A stretch of 64,000 nt of DNA from an uncultured Ruminococcus sp. (GTDB lineage Bacteria; Bacillota; Clostridia; Oscillospirales; Ruminococcaceae): positions 1 through 64,000 of the forward strand of contig CAMKMD010000009.1 of NCBI GenBank assembly GCA_946413815.1. The letters run 5' to 3'. Position numbers and translations under genes: made by a program. This document shows positions 10,152-19,597 of the stretch, one piece after another; the stretch's first letter is position 1; each line of letters opens with the position of its first letter. The notes under the pieces are model-generated. The model was not told the origin of the DNA, searched no databases, and worked only from the letters and a program-made list of their open reading frames with translations.

Positions 10152-10596
10152 CGATGATCTCCTTTTTCAGTCTTAAAAGAGCATCATTCATCGCATCTGT
10201 TTCCTTTTTCTCAGAATAGTAATTCACCATTGAAGCAATGATGTACATTACTGCAAAAAGAATACCGGTCAGAACGGCAAAGAACTTCAATCTGCCGCTT
10301 ACATCGAATATCCGCGGCAGGGCGGTCACGACTACTGCAATAAACAGCGGCATACTGATCAGACGTCTTATCCAGTACGGAAGGCCAGCCCATTTACGGC
10401 AGTCCTCAAGTGCCCTGATCACTGTCGCTATGATATGGATACTCATGAACATCCATGCCAACCCGAAGACATCAGTCGGTGACAATTCGTTGCCTGTAAT
10501 ATACCTGTCAAATGCAAGAATGATGATGCTGACTGAGAACGCCGGAAAAGCGACGGAAGAAACCTTGCGAAAAGAATCAATTATTCTGTTCATCAC
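10141..10596 (-). CDS. Four-TM membrane protein, DUF3021-like (LytTR-associated)
   Basis: Hydrophobic 151-aa protein immediately downstream of and overlapping a LytTR gene. Confidence 0.6.
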   Translation of the reverse strand: MMNRIIDSFRKVSSVAFPAFSVSIIILAFDRYITGNELSPTDVFGLAWMFMSIHIIATVIRALEDCRKWAGLPYWIRRLISMPLFIAVVVTALPRIFDVSGRLKFFAVLTGILFAVMYIIASMVNYYSEKKETDAMNDALLRLKKEIIDDE

Positions 10597-11045
10597 TTTG
10601 CCTCCTTCATTCCGAGTGCTTTCTTGAGACAGCCGACATAATTCTTTGAAACTATAAGAAATTCGCCGCTGTCCAGTTCTAACCGCACTCGCCTTCCCTC
10701 TTCCGGACGCATATTCATGATCGTTCTCAGATTTACAACTACTGACCTGGAGATCCTTACAAAATGCCTGCCCGCATATGTTTCTTCCACTTCATACAAA
10801 GTATTCTTTACTCTAATGACGTCATTCCTGAGATATGCAAAGACCTTTCCTTCAACCGCTTCAAAGTACATTATCCCTGCAAGCGGTACCTGACAGAATT
10901 CGCCCTTGTCTCTCTCCCCGATTACATTCGTCCCCGTATTCCTGATTTCTCTTATCAGTTCATTGACTTCACTGTCGCGGACTCTGCATCGGATCTCGAC
11001 CTCGGTCTCACTGACATCACATTTTTCCCGAACAAACAGTTTCAT
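10593..11045 (-). CDS. LytTR-domain DNA-binding transcriptional regulator
   Basis: C-terminal LytTR pattern (MYFEAVEGKVFAYLRND...YEVEETYAGRHFVRISRSVVVNLRTI...GRRVRLELDSGEFLIVSKNYVGCLKKAL); start at MKLFVRE preceded by AAGGAG. Confidence 0.9.
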   Translation of the reverse strand: MKLFVREKCDVSETEVEIRCRVRDSEVNELIREIRNTGTNVIGERDKGEFCQVPLAGIMYFEAVEGKVFAYLRNDVIRVKNTLYEVEETYAGRHFVRISRSVVVNLRTIMNMRPEEGRRVRLELDSGEFLIVSKNYVGCLKKALGMKEAK

Positions 11046-11063
11046 ATTGATCTCCTTAAAATC

Positions 11064-11135
11064 ATTATATCGGCAGGTACTTTCATCGTCAAGCAAAATG
11101 GGATAAGAGGGACAATTCTGTTGATAAAAGGGACA
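11064..11135 (-). promoter_or_regulatory. Promoter (TTGACG-17-TATAAT) with upstream 21-bp-period direct repeats
   Basis: Minus-strand TTGACG (11087-11092), 17-nt spacer, TATAAT (11064-11069); plus-strand GATAAGAGGGACA (11102-11114) and GATAAAAGGGACA (11123-11135). Confidence 0.75.
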
Positions 11136-11171
11136 GATGCATCTATTCCTCTGAATGTAGTCATATAAGTA

Positions 11172-11432
11172 TCAGCTGCTGAACGGATTTGCCAGCACTC
11201 CTGCAAATCTGAAAAACAGATATATCGCACAAAGGATTATTATTACCGAAAAGATTCCATACAGTCCACCAGCGAAATGAGTATCATCTATTGAAGGATG
11301 ACTCTTATCCAACACCTGTTTTTCTTCATACTTATGATAAATTATCATGAATAATCCAGCAAGGAACACTATACCTACAACAATAAAAACATCATAGTCA
11401 TTTTGAAGACATTTTATAATTCGTTCGATCAT
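11172..11432 (-). CDS. Small membrane protein (paralog of 11494-11766)
   Basis: MIERIIKCLQNDYDVFIVVGI... shares its first ~35 aa with its neighbour. Confidence 0.6.
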   Translation of the reverse strand: MIERIIKCLQNDYDVFIVVGIVFLAGLFMIIYHKYEEKQVLDKSHPSIDDTHFAGGLYGIFSVIIILCAIYLFFRFAGVLANPFSS

Positions 11433-11493
11433 ATATATTCCCCTTGAAAATTGTATCTGAGCACATCAGACAGTCTTTGTTTTTCTGTCATTG

Positions 11494-11766
11494 CTAATTA
11501 CTGCTGAACAGATTCGGTATTTCCCCTGCTATTCTGTAATAAAGATAGAATAGACAAATAATAATTATAGAAAGAAAAGCACCGTAGAAATACGATGACT
11601 GTAGTCTTCCTACAAGATTCATACGCGTTTTATCTTTATCGTCATCATTCCGTGGCTCTTCATATTTATGATAGAATAACATGACGAGGATAGACAAGAC
11701 GATTATACCTACAACAATAAAAACATCATAGTCATTTTGAAGACAGTTTACTATTCTTTCAACCAT
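11494..11766 (-). CDS. Small membrane protein (paralog of 11172-11432)
   Basis: MVERIVNCLQNDYDVFIVVGI... Confidence 0.6.
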   Translation of the reverse strand: MVERIVNCLQNDYDVFIVVGIIVLSILVMLFYHKYEEPRNDDDKDKTRMNLVGRLQSSYFYGAFLSIIIICLFYLYYRIAGEIPNLFSSN

Positions 11767-11790
11767 TTTTTCATCCCCGTAAGCCCTCAG

Positions 11791-12777
11791 TTACACTTGT
11801 ATTTTCGCCAGATACTCCACTACAAACTCCCGTATCACCGCATCTTCGCCCACGCAGGGCTTTTTTCCGTCGATATACTTTTCACGGAATTCCTCTGCCT
11901 GCTCCTGAGTGTATGGGATTCCGACAGGATAATCCTTACTGAGGCGGAAGGCATCACCTGTCAGAACGACAGACAGAGTACCGTCAGGCTGACCGCAAAA
12001 AGCGAAATGCTTCCTGTTTTTGCGCAGAGAATCCATATATCCCCAGCCCATTCTGAACTGAGGTGAAACATAATAGATATACCTTTTCCTGTCGCCGAAG
12101 GGAAATGCTCCGGACTTGCTGACTATATTTGAAAGAGTATAGGTGTTGTCGTCGAAATCCCACCAGTTTGTCATAACTTCATGGCTTATGCCCTTTTCGT
12201 CGGTATAGAGCCATTGTCCCGCACCAACGTCGCCCTGACCGTTCCAGTCACGGCAGAGCCAGTGCTCGTCCTCGTATTCAGTCCACACGTCCTCGATATC
12301 ATCGAACACTTCCACAGGTATGTCAGACTGCTGCTCGGGTATTACCTTGTAAAGTTCAGACAGAGGCACCACATTGAGCACCTCAACGTGTATGTAGCCT
12401 GAGTATTCATCTGCCTGGATAACGTCCACGAAACGGCACAGTACAGCTGCAGCTTTGTAGATATCTTCAGGCTTCTCTGCATAGCCCCAGCCGTTCACAG
12501 CCATTTCACGGGGTTCGAACAGATTCGTGAATGTGCCTCCGATCTCCTCGTCAAAGGGCTTTTCAACGTACAATTCATATATCTCGCCGACTTTCGGAGT
12601 TTCATTAACATATTCCCAGTCATCACCAAATCCGGGATAATCCTCTGCTTTCGCTCTGATGCGCATCCACTCCATCTGATAGGCTTTCTCGTGCAGGCCT
12701 GCACTCTCAATAAATATAGGTCTTTTATCCTTAACTATGCGCCTTTTGCAGCAGCGGCATAAGAAATTCAGATTCAT
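11791..12777 (-). CDS. Hypothetical protein
   Basis: Long uninterrupted ORF; no recognised motif. Confidence 0.7.
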   Translation of the reverse strand: MNLNFLCRCCKRRIVKDKRPIFIESAGLHEKAYQMEWMRIRAKAEDYPGFGDDWEYVNETPKVGEIYELYVEKPFDEEIGGTFTNLFEPREMAVNGWGYAEKPEDIYKAAAVLCRFVDVIQADEYSGYIHVEVLNVVPLSELYKVIPEQQSDIPVEVFDDIEDVWTEYEDEHWLCRDWNGQGDVGAGQWLYTDEKGISHEVMTNWWDFDDNTYTLSNIVSKSGAFPFGDRKRYIYYVSPQFRMGWGYMDSLRKNRKHFAFCGQPDGTLSVVLTGDAFRLSKDYPVGIPYTQEQAEEFREKYIDGKKPCVGEDAVIREFVVEYLAKIQV

Positions 12778-13299
12778 AGCTGTCCCTCCGTTTTATTCTG
12801 ACATTAATACCATCCTCGAAATATTATACTATATCAAATTCATCATTACTTTTTGAATTTTTCAATACAGGACAAACTGCATTTTGACTTAGTGATATCA
12901 CACGTCCATATTTCGGTCTAGATGCGGTCTATAATATTCAAACATCACCTGTTATCATAGTTACCTATGCAGACATAGTATACTTATTTTATTATATCAC
13001 AACAGAGAGCAATAAGCAACAACTATACGTGGAAAACGACATCCGGTACATGATACCCAATGTCATTAAGATAAGAAACCAAAGAAAAGGAAGCAATGCA
13101 TAAGAGCACACACCTTTTGGGCGCCGTTCCGGCGCCCGTGGTAATAACCAATTTGATCATGACCTTTTTACAGACTGCCGCCAGCCCATCGGGCTGGCAT
13201 TCTGCATTTATGGAGGAAAAGACTGAATACGACGCCTACTATCATTCACATACACCAATATACTGCCGTCCACAGAAACGGTCAGTGATTATTCTGTAA

Positions 13300-13389
13300 G
13301 CAACTTACACCTCAAAAAATGCAACTTACCTTAGCAAGGCTGCAACTTACAACAAAAACGTTGACTCTCTCCCGCCATAAAGTTATAAT
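13300..13389 (+). promoter_or_regulatory. Promoter (TTGACT-17-TATAAT) with three 21-bp-period direct repeats
   Basis: GCAACTTAC at 13300-13308, 13321-13329, 13342-13350; TTGACT 13361-13366; TATAAT 13384-13389. Confidence 0.8.
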
Positions 13390-13512
13390 AGGCGTATGGT
13401 AAGATCTTAATGTTAGGATACTGTACAGATCATTCAACAGACGCAACAGAACCGCGTGCAGAGGTGCACACTCCAGGGCGGCTCAAATATTGAAAATGAG
13501 GAGAAAGATATT

Positions 13513-15609
13513 ATGAACAGCAAGACACGACGTACTATCGCAGCTCTCTGCGCTATAGCAGCTGTAAGTATGCCACTCGGCGCTTCGCCGGTATTATCTG
13601 ACCGAAGCACACATTCAGCTGTACTGACAGCTGTTGCTGCAAATGAACAGACATCCGGCAAATGCAATGGCACTCCCTACGTAGACGAGAAGTATGGCGT
13701 AAAGCTCTACTACACCACCGATAACACCAGCGCTGTTATTACCGGCTGTAAGACTACCAAGGACTCAGTCATACTGAATATCCCCAAGCAGTTAGTCGGC
13801 AAGGATGTAGTTACCATTGCAGACAACGCATTCAAAAACCAGACAAACATCAGGAACATCTACTTCTACGGTATAAACGGCCCCTTCTATTACACCTATC
13901 AGTACTACGGAAAAGAGTATGAAGGTACAGTTGATTTCAAGGGCGGCAGTGCAATAGCGAATATAGGCAAAAGCGCATTTGAGGGATGCACTGAGCTCAG
14001 GAGTATATGCTTAGGCGATAAGAAAGTGAGGATAAATGAAAGGGCATTCTATGGATGTTCAACATTTTTTGACATCACTTTCAACAGCTATTCAAGCGGC
14101 TGTATAGACCCATTATACAGCGAGATAGGCACAAACGCATTTACAGGCTCAGATCTTACAGAGTTCCGCTGTGCCGCCTGCGATAAGATAGACAGCTACG
14201 CATTCGGCGGCTGTACAGAACTTGTACGGGTCAATGCCACAGCTGACCTTATAAGCTCTCATGCCTTTGACGGATGCAGTATGCTTCAATATGTGAATGT
14301 CAACGCAAAAACTATGCAGGGCTACTGCTTCCTTAACTGCGGCTCTGTGGAAGAGGTTAACATAAAAGCAGACCGTGTAGGCTACCACAGCTTTGAGAAT
14401 TCAAAGAAGCTGAAAAAGGCAGTACTTGATGTAAAGCTTGTGGGCGAATGGGCATTCTCAGGCTGTTCAGCGCTGACAGATGTAACGCTGAATAATACCG
14501 TTACTATAGAAAGGCACGCTTTCCAGTACTGCGATGCACTGAAGAATATCAATATTCCAAAAACCATAGAATATATCGGTACCTCCGCATTCTATAAGGA
14601 TAAAAACCTGAAGGGAGCTTCAGTATTCATAAGAGATAACGGAAGGCCTCTCACAATAGACACCTCTGCATTCTATATGACCGGCCTCGAGGATGTAGTT
14701 CTGAGCGGAGATGTGACCGTGAACAAATATGCTTTCCGCAATGATACGATGAAGAATGCAATAGTGGAAGGAAATGTGAGATTAGACAGTCAGGCATTCG
14801 GCGGCAGTTACAGTCCCTATCTGACAATTTACGGCAATACAGACGCAAGCCCCTGCGCAGCAAGCCGTATCCCATATGTGAAGGTCGATAGTGGAAATGG
14901 CTATAGTAATACCATAAACAAGTATAAGCGCTACTTCAACGGAGTCCGTAATTTTGCAGCCGAGAAGGGAAGCTGCGCAGGAATATCCACTCTGCAGCTC
15001 AAAGCCATAAGAAATGAGATTGACCTTTCAACGCTTCTTCCTGAAGGAAAGGATCTCATAGATGTTCCCATGCACGCATATAAACACAGTATGCCCGAAT
15101 ACAAAGCTCTCTCTGACGTCATAATCGATTACCAGGCAAATCAGCGACTGAAATACTCCTCAACGCTGTCCATAGAACTTTCCGATCTTGAGAAGTATGC
15201 AAAGCAGACAGAATACGGTATTTTTGATCCGACGATCCTTCATATCACCAATCACTCTCATGTTGTATTGCTGCTGGGTATGAGTAAACTGGATGAACCT
15301 GTCAGGTTTGAGAACGCTTACGTAGATCCCTCCCGCACTTACGACTATATGTTTATAGTCTGCGAGAACGGTTATGTGTTTAAACCCAATAATGAAAAGG
15401 ATCTCGTTGCCATCGGTTACGATCATAATACAGACGGCGACAAATGGATTGATGTAAAACAGACATATATCTATGTGGACTCAACAACCGGAAATTGCTA
15501 CCAGCAGAGATGGGATGATAAGTGCAACGTCAAAGGCGAAAAGGTCGCCAAATACTCAGAGATCACCCTTGACAAGCTAAAGGTATTCCCCCATGATGGT
15601 ATTGAGTGA
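13513..15609 (+). CDS. Secreted LRR (BspA-type) protein with possible cysteine-peptidase-like C-terminal domain
   Basis: Signal peptide; many 'AFxGC' LRR units; C-terminal GSCAGISTLQL (Cys) and NHSHVVLLLG (His). Confidence 0.8.
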   Translation: MNSKTRRTIAALCAIAAVSMPLGASPVLSDRSTHSAVLTAVAANEQTSGKCNGTPYVDEKYGVKLYYTTDNTSAVITGCKTTKDSVILNIPKQLVGKDVVTIADNAFKNQTNIRNIYFYGINGPFYYTYQYYGKEYEGTVDFKGGSAIANIGKSAFEGCTELRSICLGDKKVRINERAFYGCSTFFDITFNSYSSGCIDPLYSEIGTNAFTGSDLTEFRCAACDKIDSYAFGGCTELVRVNATADLISSHAFDGCSMLQYVNVNAKTMQGYCFLNCGSVEEVNIKADRVGYHSFENSKKLKKAVLDVKLVGEWAFSGCSALTDVTLNNTVTIERHAFQYCDALKNINIPKTIEYIGTSAFYKDKNLKGASVFIRDNGRPLTIDTSAFYMTGLEDVVLSGDVTVNKYAFRNDTMKNAIVEGNVRLDSQAFGGSYSPYLTIYGNTDASPCAASRIPYVKVDSGNGYSNTINKYKRYFNGVRNFAAEKGSCAGISTLQLKAIRNEIDLSTLLPEGKDLIDVPMHAYKHSMPEYKALSDVIIDYQANQRLKYSSTLSIELSDLEKYAKQTEYGIFDPTILHITNHSHVVLLLGMSKLDEPVRFENAYVDPSRTYDYMFIVCENGYVFKPNNEKDLVAIGYDHNTDGDKWIDVKQTYIYVDSTTGNCYQQRWDDKCNVKGEKVAKYSEITLDKLKVFPHDGIE

Positions 15610-15919
15610 TGAACACCGAATCAGAATCCGCAGTATATACGGAAGATAGACAAGAACCGACATTGTCATTAGAGTAGCACCAATGTAAAGTTATGCCCCC
15701 GAAGTTAAGACCTTCGGGGGCATTTTTACTCCCGTACTTGCGATGGAGAGCATCTCTTCCGGGAGATTTTTGACAAACCAAAGGGAGGACCGAAGTCCTC
15801 CCTTATTGTCTGGTGATACTATTCAGAATGATACAGTTTATATTAATACTGCATATTCCATTTTTCCCTTATAGCCTGAGCCTGATAGATATCATAGTAG
15901 TAGCTGAATACGAATCCCT

Positions 15920-16546
15920 TCATTTCTCGGAGGATGCAGTTTCGGGCTGTATGCTGTTTTCTTTCAGATACTCCTCCATTATCCCGATTTTTTCCTCAAG
16001 GGATTCCTTGTCGTTTATCATTTCTTCTGTAAGTCCATATTTGTCAAGGCCTTCATAGTTTCCTGATGTCAGCTTCTGTGCCATATCCATGATCTCGTCG
16101 TGGTGTTTTCCGTCCATAAGATTCAAAGTGATTTGCATGATATACTTATCTGCTAAGAATACTCCCAAAAGATTATCGCTGAATATATCTGGATTGTTCC
16201 CAGGGGAATATTGCTTATTGGGATCTATCCAATAATAATTACCATCCGATTTCAACCCGCAAATATAGAAATTCTCAACTGAATTGCAGAAATGGTAACA
16301 GCGAAAGTATTCTGTGTCACAAACTGGAGAAAGATCTGATTTTGATTCAAAACAATCCATGGACAACTCGAAATTGTGTTCCGAACAACCTATAAAAGCA
16401 TCATCGTTTAGATAATCAGAATACGCATAAAATACATCTCCGTATTTTGTTTTGATCGTATAATGGCGGCCAGAGCAGCTGCAGAATGCCGTACTGATTA
16501 TTGCAAGAACGATCATTGAACTAAGAATTCTTTTTCTGTTTTTCAT
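15920..16546 (-). CDS. Membrane/lipid-anchored family protein with conserved 'YEGLDKYGLTEEMINDKESLEEKIGIMEEYLKEN' tail (array 1, copy D)
   Basis: N-terminal signal ending in CSCSG; Y.IKTKYGDVF motif; conserved tail. Confidence 0.8.
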   Translation of the reverse strand: MKNRKRILSSMIVLAIISTAFCSCSGRHYTIKTKYGDVFYAYSDYLNDDAFIGCSEHNFELSMDCFESKSDLSPVCDTEYFRCYHFCNSVENFYICGLKSDGNYYWIDPNKQYSPGNNPDIFSDNLLGVFLADKYIMQITLNLMDGKHHDEIMDMAQKLTSGNYEGLDKYGLTEEMINDKESLEEKIGIMEEYLKENSIQPETASSEK

Positions 16547-17135
16547 ACCATTTCTCCATTATCCCGATCTTTTCCTCAAGGGATTCCTTGTCGTTTATCA
16601 TTTCTTCTGTAAGGCCATATTTGTCAAGGCCTTCAAAGTCATGTTTCACAAGCTTTTGCGCTACGGCAATCATTTCGTCGTGATATAATTCATCAAGATA
16701 TGGAAGGATGATTTCCATATAGTGATAATCGCATAAGAACGCCGAAACGAACCATTCTTTGTTAGTGTTTATTCTGCCTTTGATATCCTCGGGATACTCA
16801 TCAAAGATATCTATAAAAATATCATACTTTTTTATTTTGCATATGTAAAACTTATTGTTTGATTGATCTATCTGATAACACCTGAAGTATGGCGAATCAC
16901 ATATAGGAATTATGCTTCTTTTCCCTGAATAATCTGATAAAGCCACAAAATAACCTGAATTATTGTCTTTAAGAGTAATATCATCTGTCCATAGCGCCTC
17001 TAAAACTGTAAAGGAGTCTCCGTATTCTGTATGAATATGGTGAATTATTCCGAAGAATGACCAGACAAGTAACCCCAATACAATTAGGATTACTGTAATT
17101 ACCACTATTCCGATTCTCATAACTGATTTCTTCAT
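16521..17135 (-). CDS. Conserved-tail TM-anchored family protein (array 1, copy C)
   Basis: Paralog; overlaps copy D by 26 bp. Confidence 0.8.
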   Translation of the reverse strand: MKKSVMRIGIVVITVILIVLGLLVWSFFGIIHHIHTEYGDSFTVLEALWTDDITLKDNNSGYFVALSDYSGKRSIIPICDSPYFRCYQIDQSNNKFYICKIKKYDIFIDIFDEYPEDIKGRINTNKEWFVSAFLCDYHYMEIILPYLDELYHDEMIAVAQKLVKHDFEGLDKYGLTEEMINDKESLEEKIGIMEKWYEKQKKNS

Positions 17136-17169
17136 TGATTCTGTTCTCCATTAAATCTGTGGAATCCCT

Positions 17170-17796
17170 TCATTTCTCGGAGGATGCAGTTTCGGGCTGT
17201 ATGCTGTTCTCTTTCAGATACTCCTCCATTATCCCGATTTTTTCCTCAAGGGATTCCTTATTGTTTATCATTTCTTCTGTAAGGCCGTATTTGTCAAGGC
17301 CTTCAAAGTCATGTTTCACAAGCTTTTTAGCTATATCTGTCATTTCGTCATGATATACTCGGTCTAAATATGGGAGAGTGATCCCCATCAGAATGGAATC
17401 GCAAAGCAATTCAGACTTAACCATCTCTCCGCTTTTACCTTTAATTTCATATTCTGTGTATTCTTTATCTGATGCACTTATAACTACATATTTGTCATAC
17501 CTTTTTAGCTTCAAGAGGTACGAATTTTCTTTATTATTCTGAATCTTATAGCACCTTAAACAATCTGAATCCTCTATTGATTGGATATCATTCTTCCCGT
17601 TGTAAGCAAGAAGCGGCATAATAGAATCAGAATTATCATCCCGGAGACAGTAGTCCTCGGTTATTCCACCACCACAGATTGTAAATGAATCTCCAAAATC
17701 AGTTTTGACATGATACGTCCTTTCATGAAACAACCAAAACAGAAACAAACAAGGCACAGCTATTACTAATGCTAACAACAGAAATACTTTTTTCAT
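17170..17796 (-). CDS. Conserved-tail TM-anchored family protein (array 1, copy B)
   Basis: Start MKKVFLLLAL; conserved tail; near-identical N-terminus to 27325-27948. Confidence 0.8.
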   Translation of the reverse strand: MKKVFLLLALVIAVPCLFLFWLFHERTYHVKTDFGDSFTICGGGITEDYCLRDDNSDSIMPLLAYNGKNDIQSIEDSDCLRCYKIQNNKENSYLLKLKRYDKYVVISASDKEYTEYEIKGKSGEMVKSELLCDSILMGITLPYLDRVYHDEMTDIAKKLVKHDFEGLDKYGLTEEMINNKESLEEKIGIMEEYLKENSIQPETASSEK

Positions 17797-17828
17797 AAAT
17801 CCTCCATGCTGAGTTTTCTGAACGGTGA

Positions 17829-18452
17829 TCACTGGCCACTGTGTCCGGAGTTATCAGTCCCGTTCTCATTCAGATACTTCTCCATTATCCCGATTTTTTC
17901 CTCAAGGGATTCCTTGTCGTTTATCATTTCTTCTGTAAGACCGTATTTGTCGAGGCCTTCATATTTTCCTGATGTCAGCTTCTGAGCCATATCCATGATC
18001 TCGTCATGATATACGCCGTCCATGTAGTTCATTGTGACCTGCATTATGTATTTATCGGCTAAAAAGACTTTCAGAAAATCCTCACTATATTCTTCTTTAA
18101 ACCATTTGCGTGTAGTCTCTGCATATGGTTCTATCGGGATATAGTCGCCGTCAGGCTTGAGACCGCAGATATAAAACCATCCTTTTCCATATGCAAATTT
18201 GTAGCAACGAAATAATTCAGTATCACAAACCGGAGAGAGATCTGATTCAAAACCTGAAAATGATATGTCAAAATTGTGTTTTAAACAACTTATAGATGCA
18301 TCGTCACTTAATAGGTCATAATGTTCAATAAAAACATCACCATATACTGTTTTTATTCTGGTTTTATGATCTGAGAAAACGTAAATTATCATTCCGATAA
18401 ATGAGAGTATGATTACTGTTATTACTGTTATTACTATTCTTTTCATTTTCAT
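17829..18452 (-). CDS. Conserved-tail TM-anchored family protein (array 1, copy A)
   Basis: MKMKRIVITVITVIILSFIGMIIYVF TM anchor; conserved tail. Confidence 0.8.
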   Translation of the reverse strand: MKMKRIVITVITVIILSFIGMIIYVFSDHKTRIKTVYGDVFIEHYDLLSDDASISCLKHNFDISFSGFESDLSPVCDTELFRCYKFAYGKGWFYICGLKPDGDYIPIEPYAETTRKWFKEEYSEDFLKVFLADKYIMQVTMNYMDGVYHDEIMDMAQKLTSGKYEGLDKYGLTEEMINDKESLEEKIGIMEKYLNENGTDNSGHSGQ

Positions 18453-18490
18453 TTCCCCTTCTATAATCTGATTATGATACGGGAATCTAT

Positions 18491-19225
18491 TTATATTTCA
18501 AACCCGTATTTCCTGAGCACCGCCTTGTTATTCTCTGCCCTTCGCTCAGCTTCTCTGAATACCTGCTCCTGTAATTCCTTGCTCGCCCATACACGGTCTC
18601 TGCTGTCGATCAGTTCGTGGAGAGCAGAATGACAACCTTCGAGCGATGATTGATAATACGGCGTTGAAGTGTTGCCTTCATAGTAATTCAGAAGATAATC
18701 GTCAACTAAGTTGAGCTTGTGGTCGAATGATTCATGATCATCTGTTAGTATCAGAAGAACAGAATCCCGATGCATCCTGTCTGCTGGATAAAGAGAACCC
18801 ATCCAGTAGATTGTCAGATAATCCAAACATTTCTTCAAGTCATTTGCTTTTAAAAGAACAGGAAGTGCAAGTTGACTGGTACGGTTATAAGATTCTTTGA
18901 TAACATTTGTAACGCTAGATGCATCATATTCAAAATGAGAAATTCTCTTGATGTTTGTATCAAGAACTGGGTATTTACAAAGACTTGTACTCGAAAGCTG
19001 CAGCTGATGTGTGGTCAGATCTTTACTGTATATAGTCTGAACACCGGATATAATGTCAAAGGCTTTCATTCCGCGATTGATCGCACTGCATGGCTTGTAT
19101 GAGATATAAAGAAGGATCTCCTTGTTGATGAGCTTACCGAAAAAATCAGTCCCCTTCATTCTCCGGAAACCGTATGGTTCAAGACCTTCCTTGAATACCT
19201 TCATGAATTCTGATTTGAATGCCAT
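18491..19225 (-). CDS. DUF4304-like protein
   Basis: MAFKSEFMKVFKEGLEPYGFRRMKGTDFFGKLINKEILLYISYK; paralog of 28631-29362. Confidence 0.65.
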   Translation of the reverse strand: MAFKSEFMKVFKEGLEPYGFRRMKGTDFFGKLINKEILLYISYKPCSAINRGMKAFDIISGVQTIYSKDLTTHQLQLSSTSLCKYPVLDTNIKRISHFEYDASSVTNVIKESYNRTSQLALPVLLKANDLKKCLDYLTIYWMGSLYPADRMHRDSVLLILTDDHESFDHKLNLVDDYLLNYYEGNTSTPYYQSSLEGCHSALHELIDSRDRVWASKELQEQVFREAERRAENNKAVLRKYGFEI

Positions 19226-19302
19226 TGTAAATTCCCCCGTCGGTTTATATTAGTATAATTATAGCACATTGTTTACCAATTTTCAAGGAATAAGGCGGTG
19301 CA

Positions 19303-19434
19303 GATGATATTTGATTTCTTAATTTGTACTCTCAGATATCTGAACTCTGACTTCTCACTGAACTTAGGCGCAATTAACCTGCGTGTGGATTTCATAGTGA
19401 GCATAAGCAGACTGAAATGGCCGGCAAGCAGATT
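19303..19434 (-). pseudogene. 3' remnant of a homolog of the 29462-29947 gene
   Basis: Matches 29455-29572 (CTTAGGCGCAATTAAC...GGCCGGCAAGCAGATT); homology stops at 19434/29572. Confidence 0.6.
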
Positions 19435-19597
19435 GGATCACTTCTCCTGTCTTACAGATACATCCAGTATCTGTATATTATCGAAAAAGAAAGTGCTCCG
19501 CTTGCATCCGGCTTGCTGTTGTGATATAATAAACTAAAACAGCCCCTGCCGGAATACGGAGGATAAGCAATATGCGGCACAGACCGGAGGATATAAT

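Noticed and set aside
13120-13200. Possible riboswitch/structured RNA from GC-rich hairpins (GGGCGCCG..CGGCGCCC; GCCAGCCCATCGGGCTGGC)
   Set aside because: Hairpins are real but match no riboswitch class I can recognise; they lie upstream of the mapped promoter and may be terminators or repeats.
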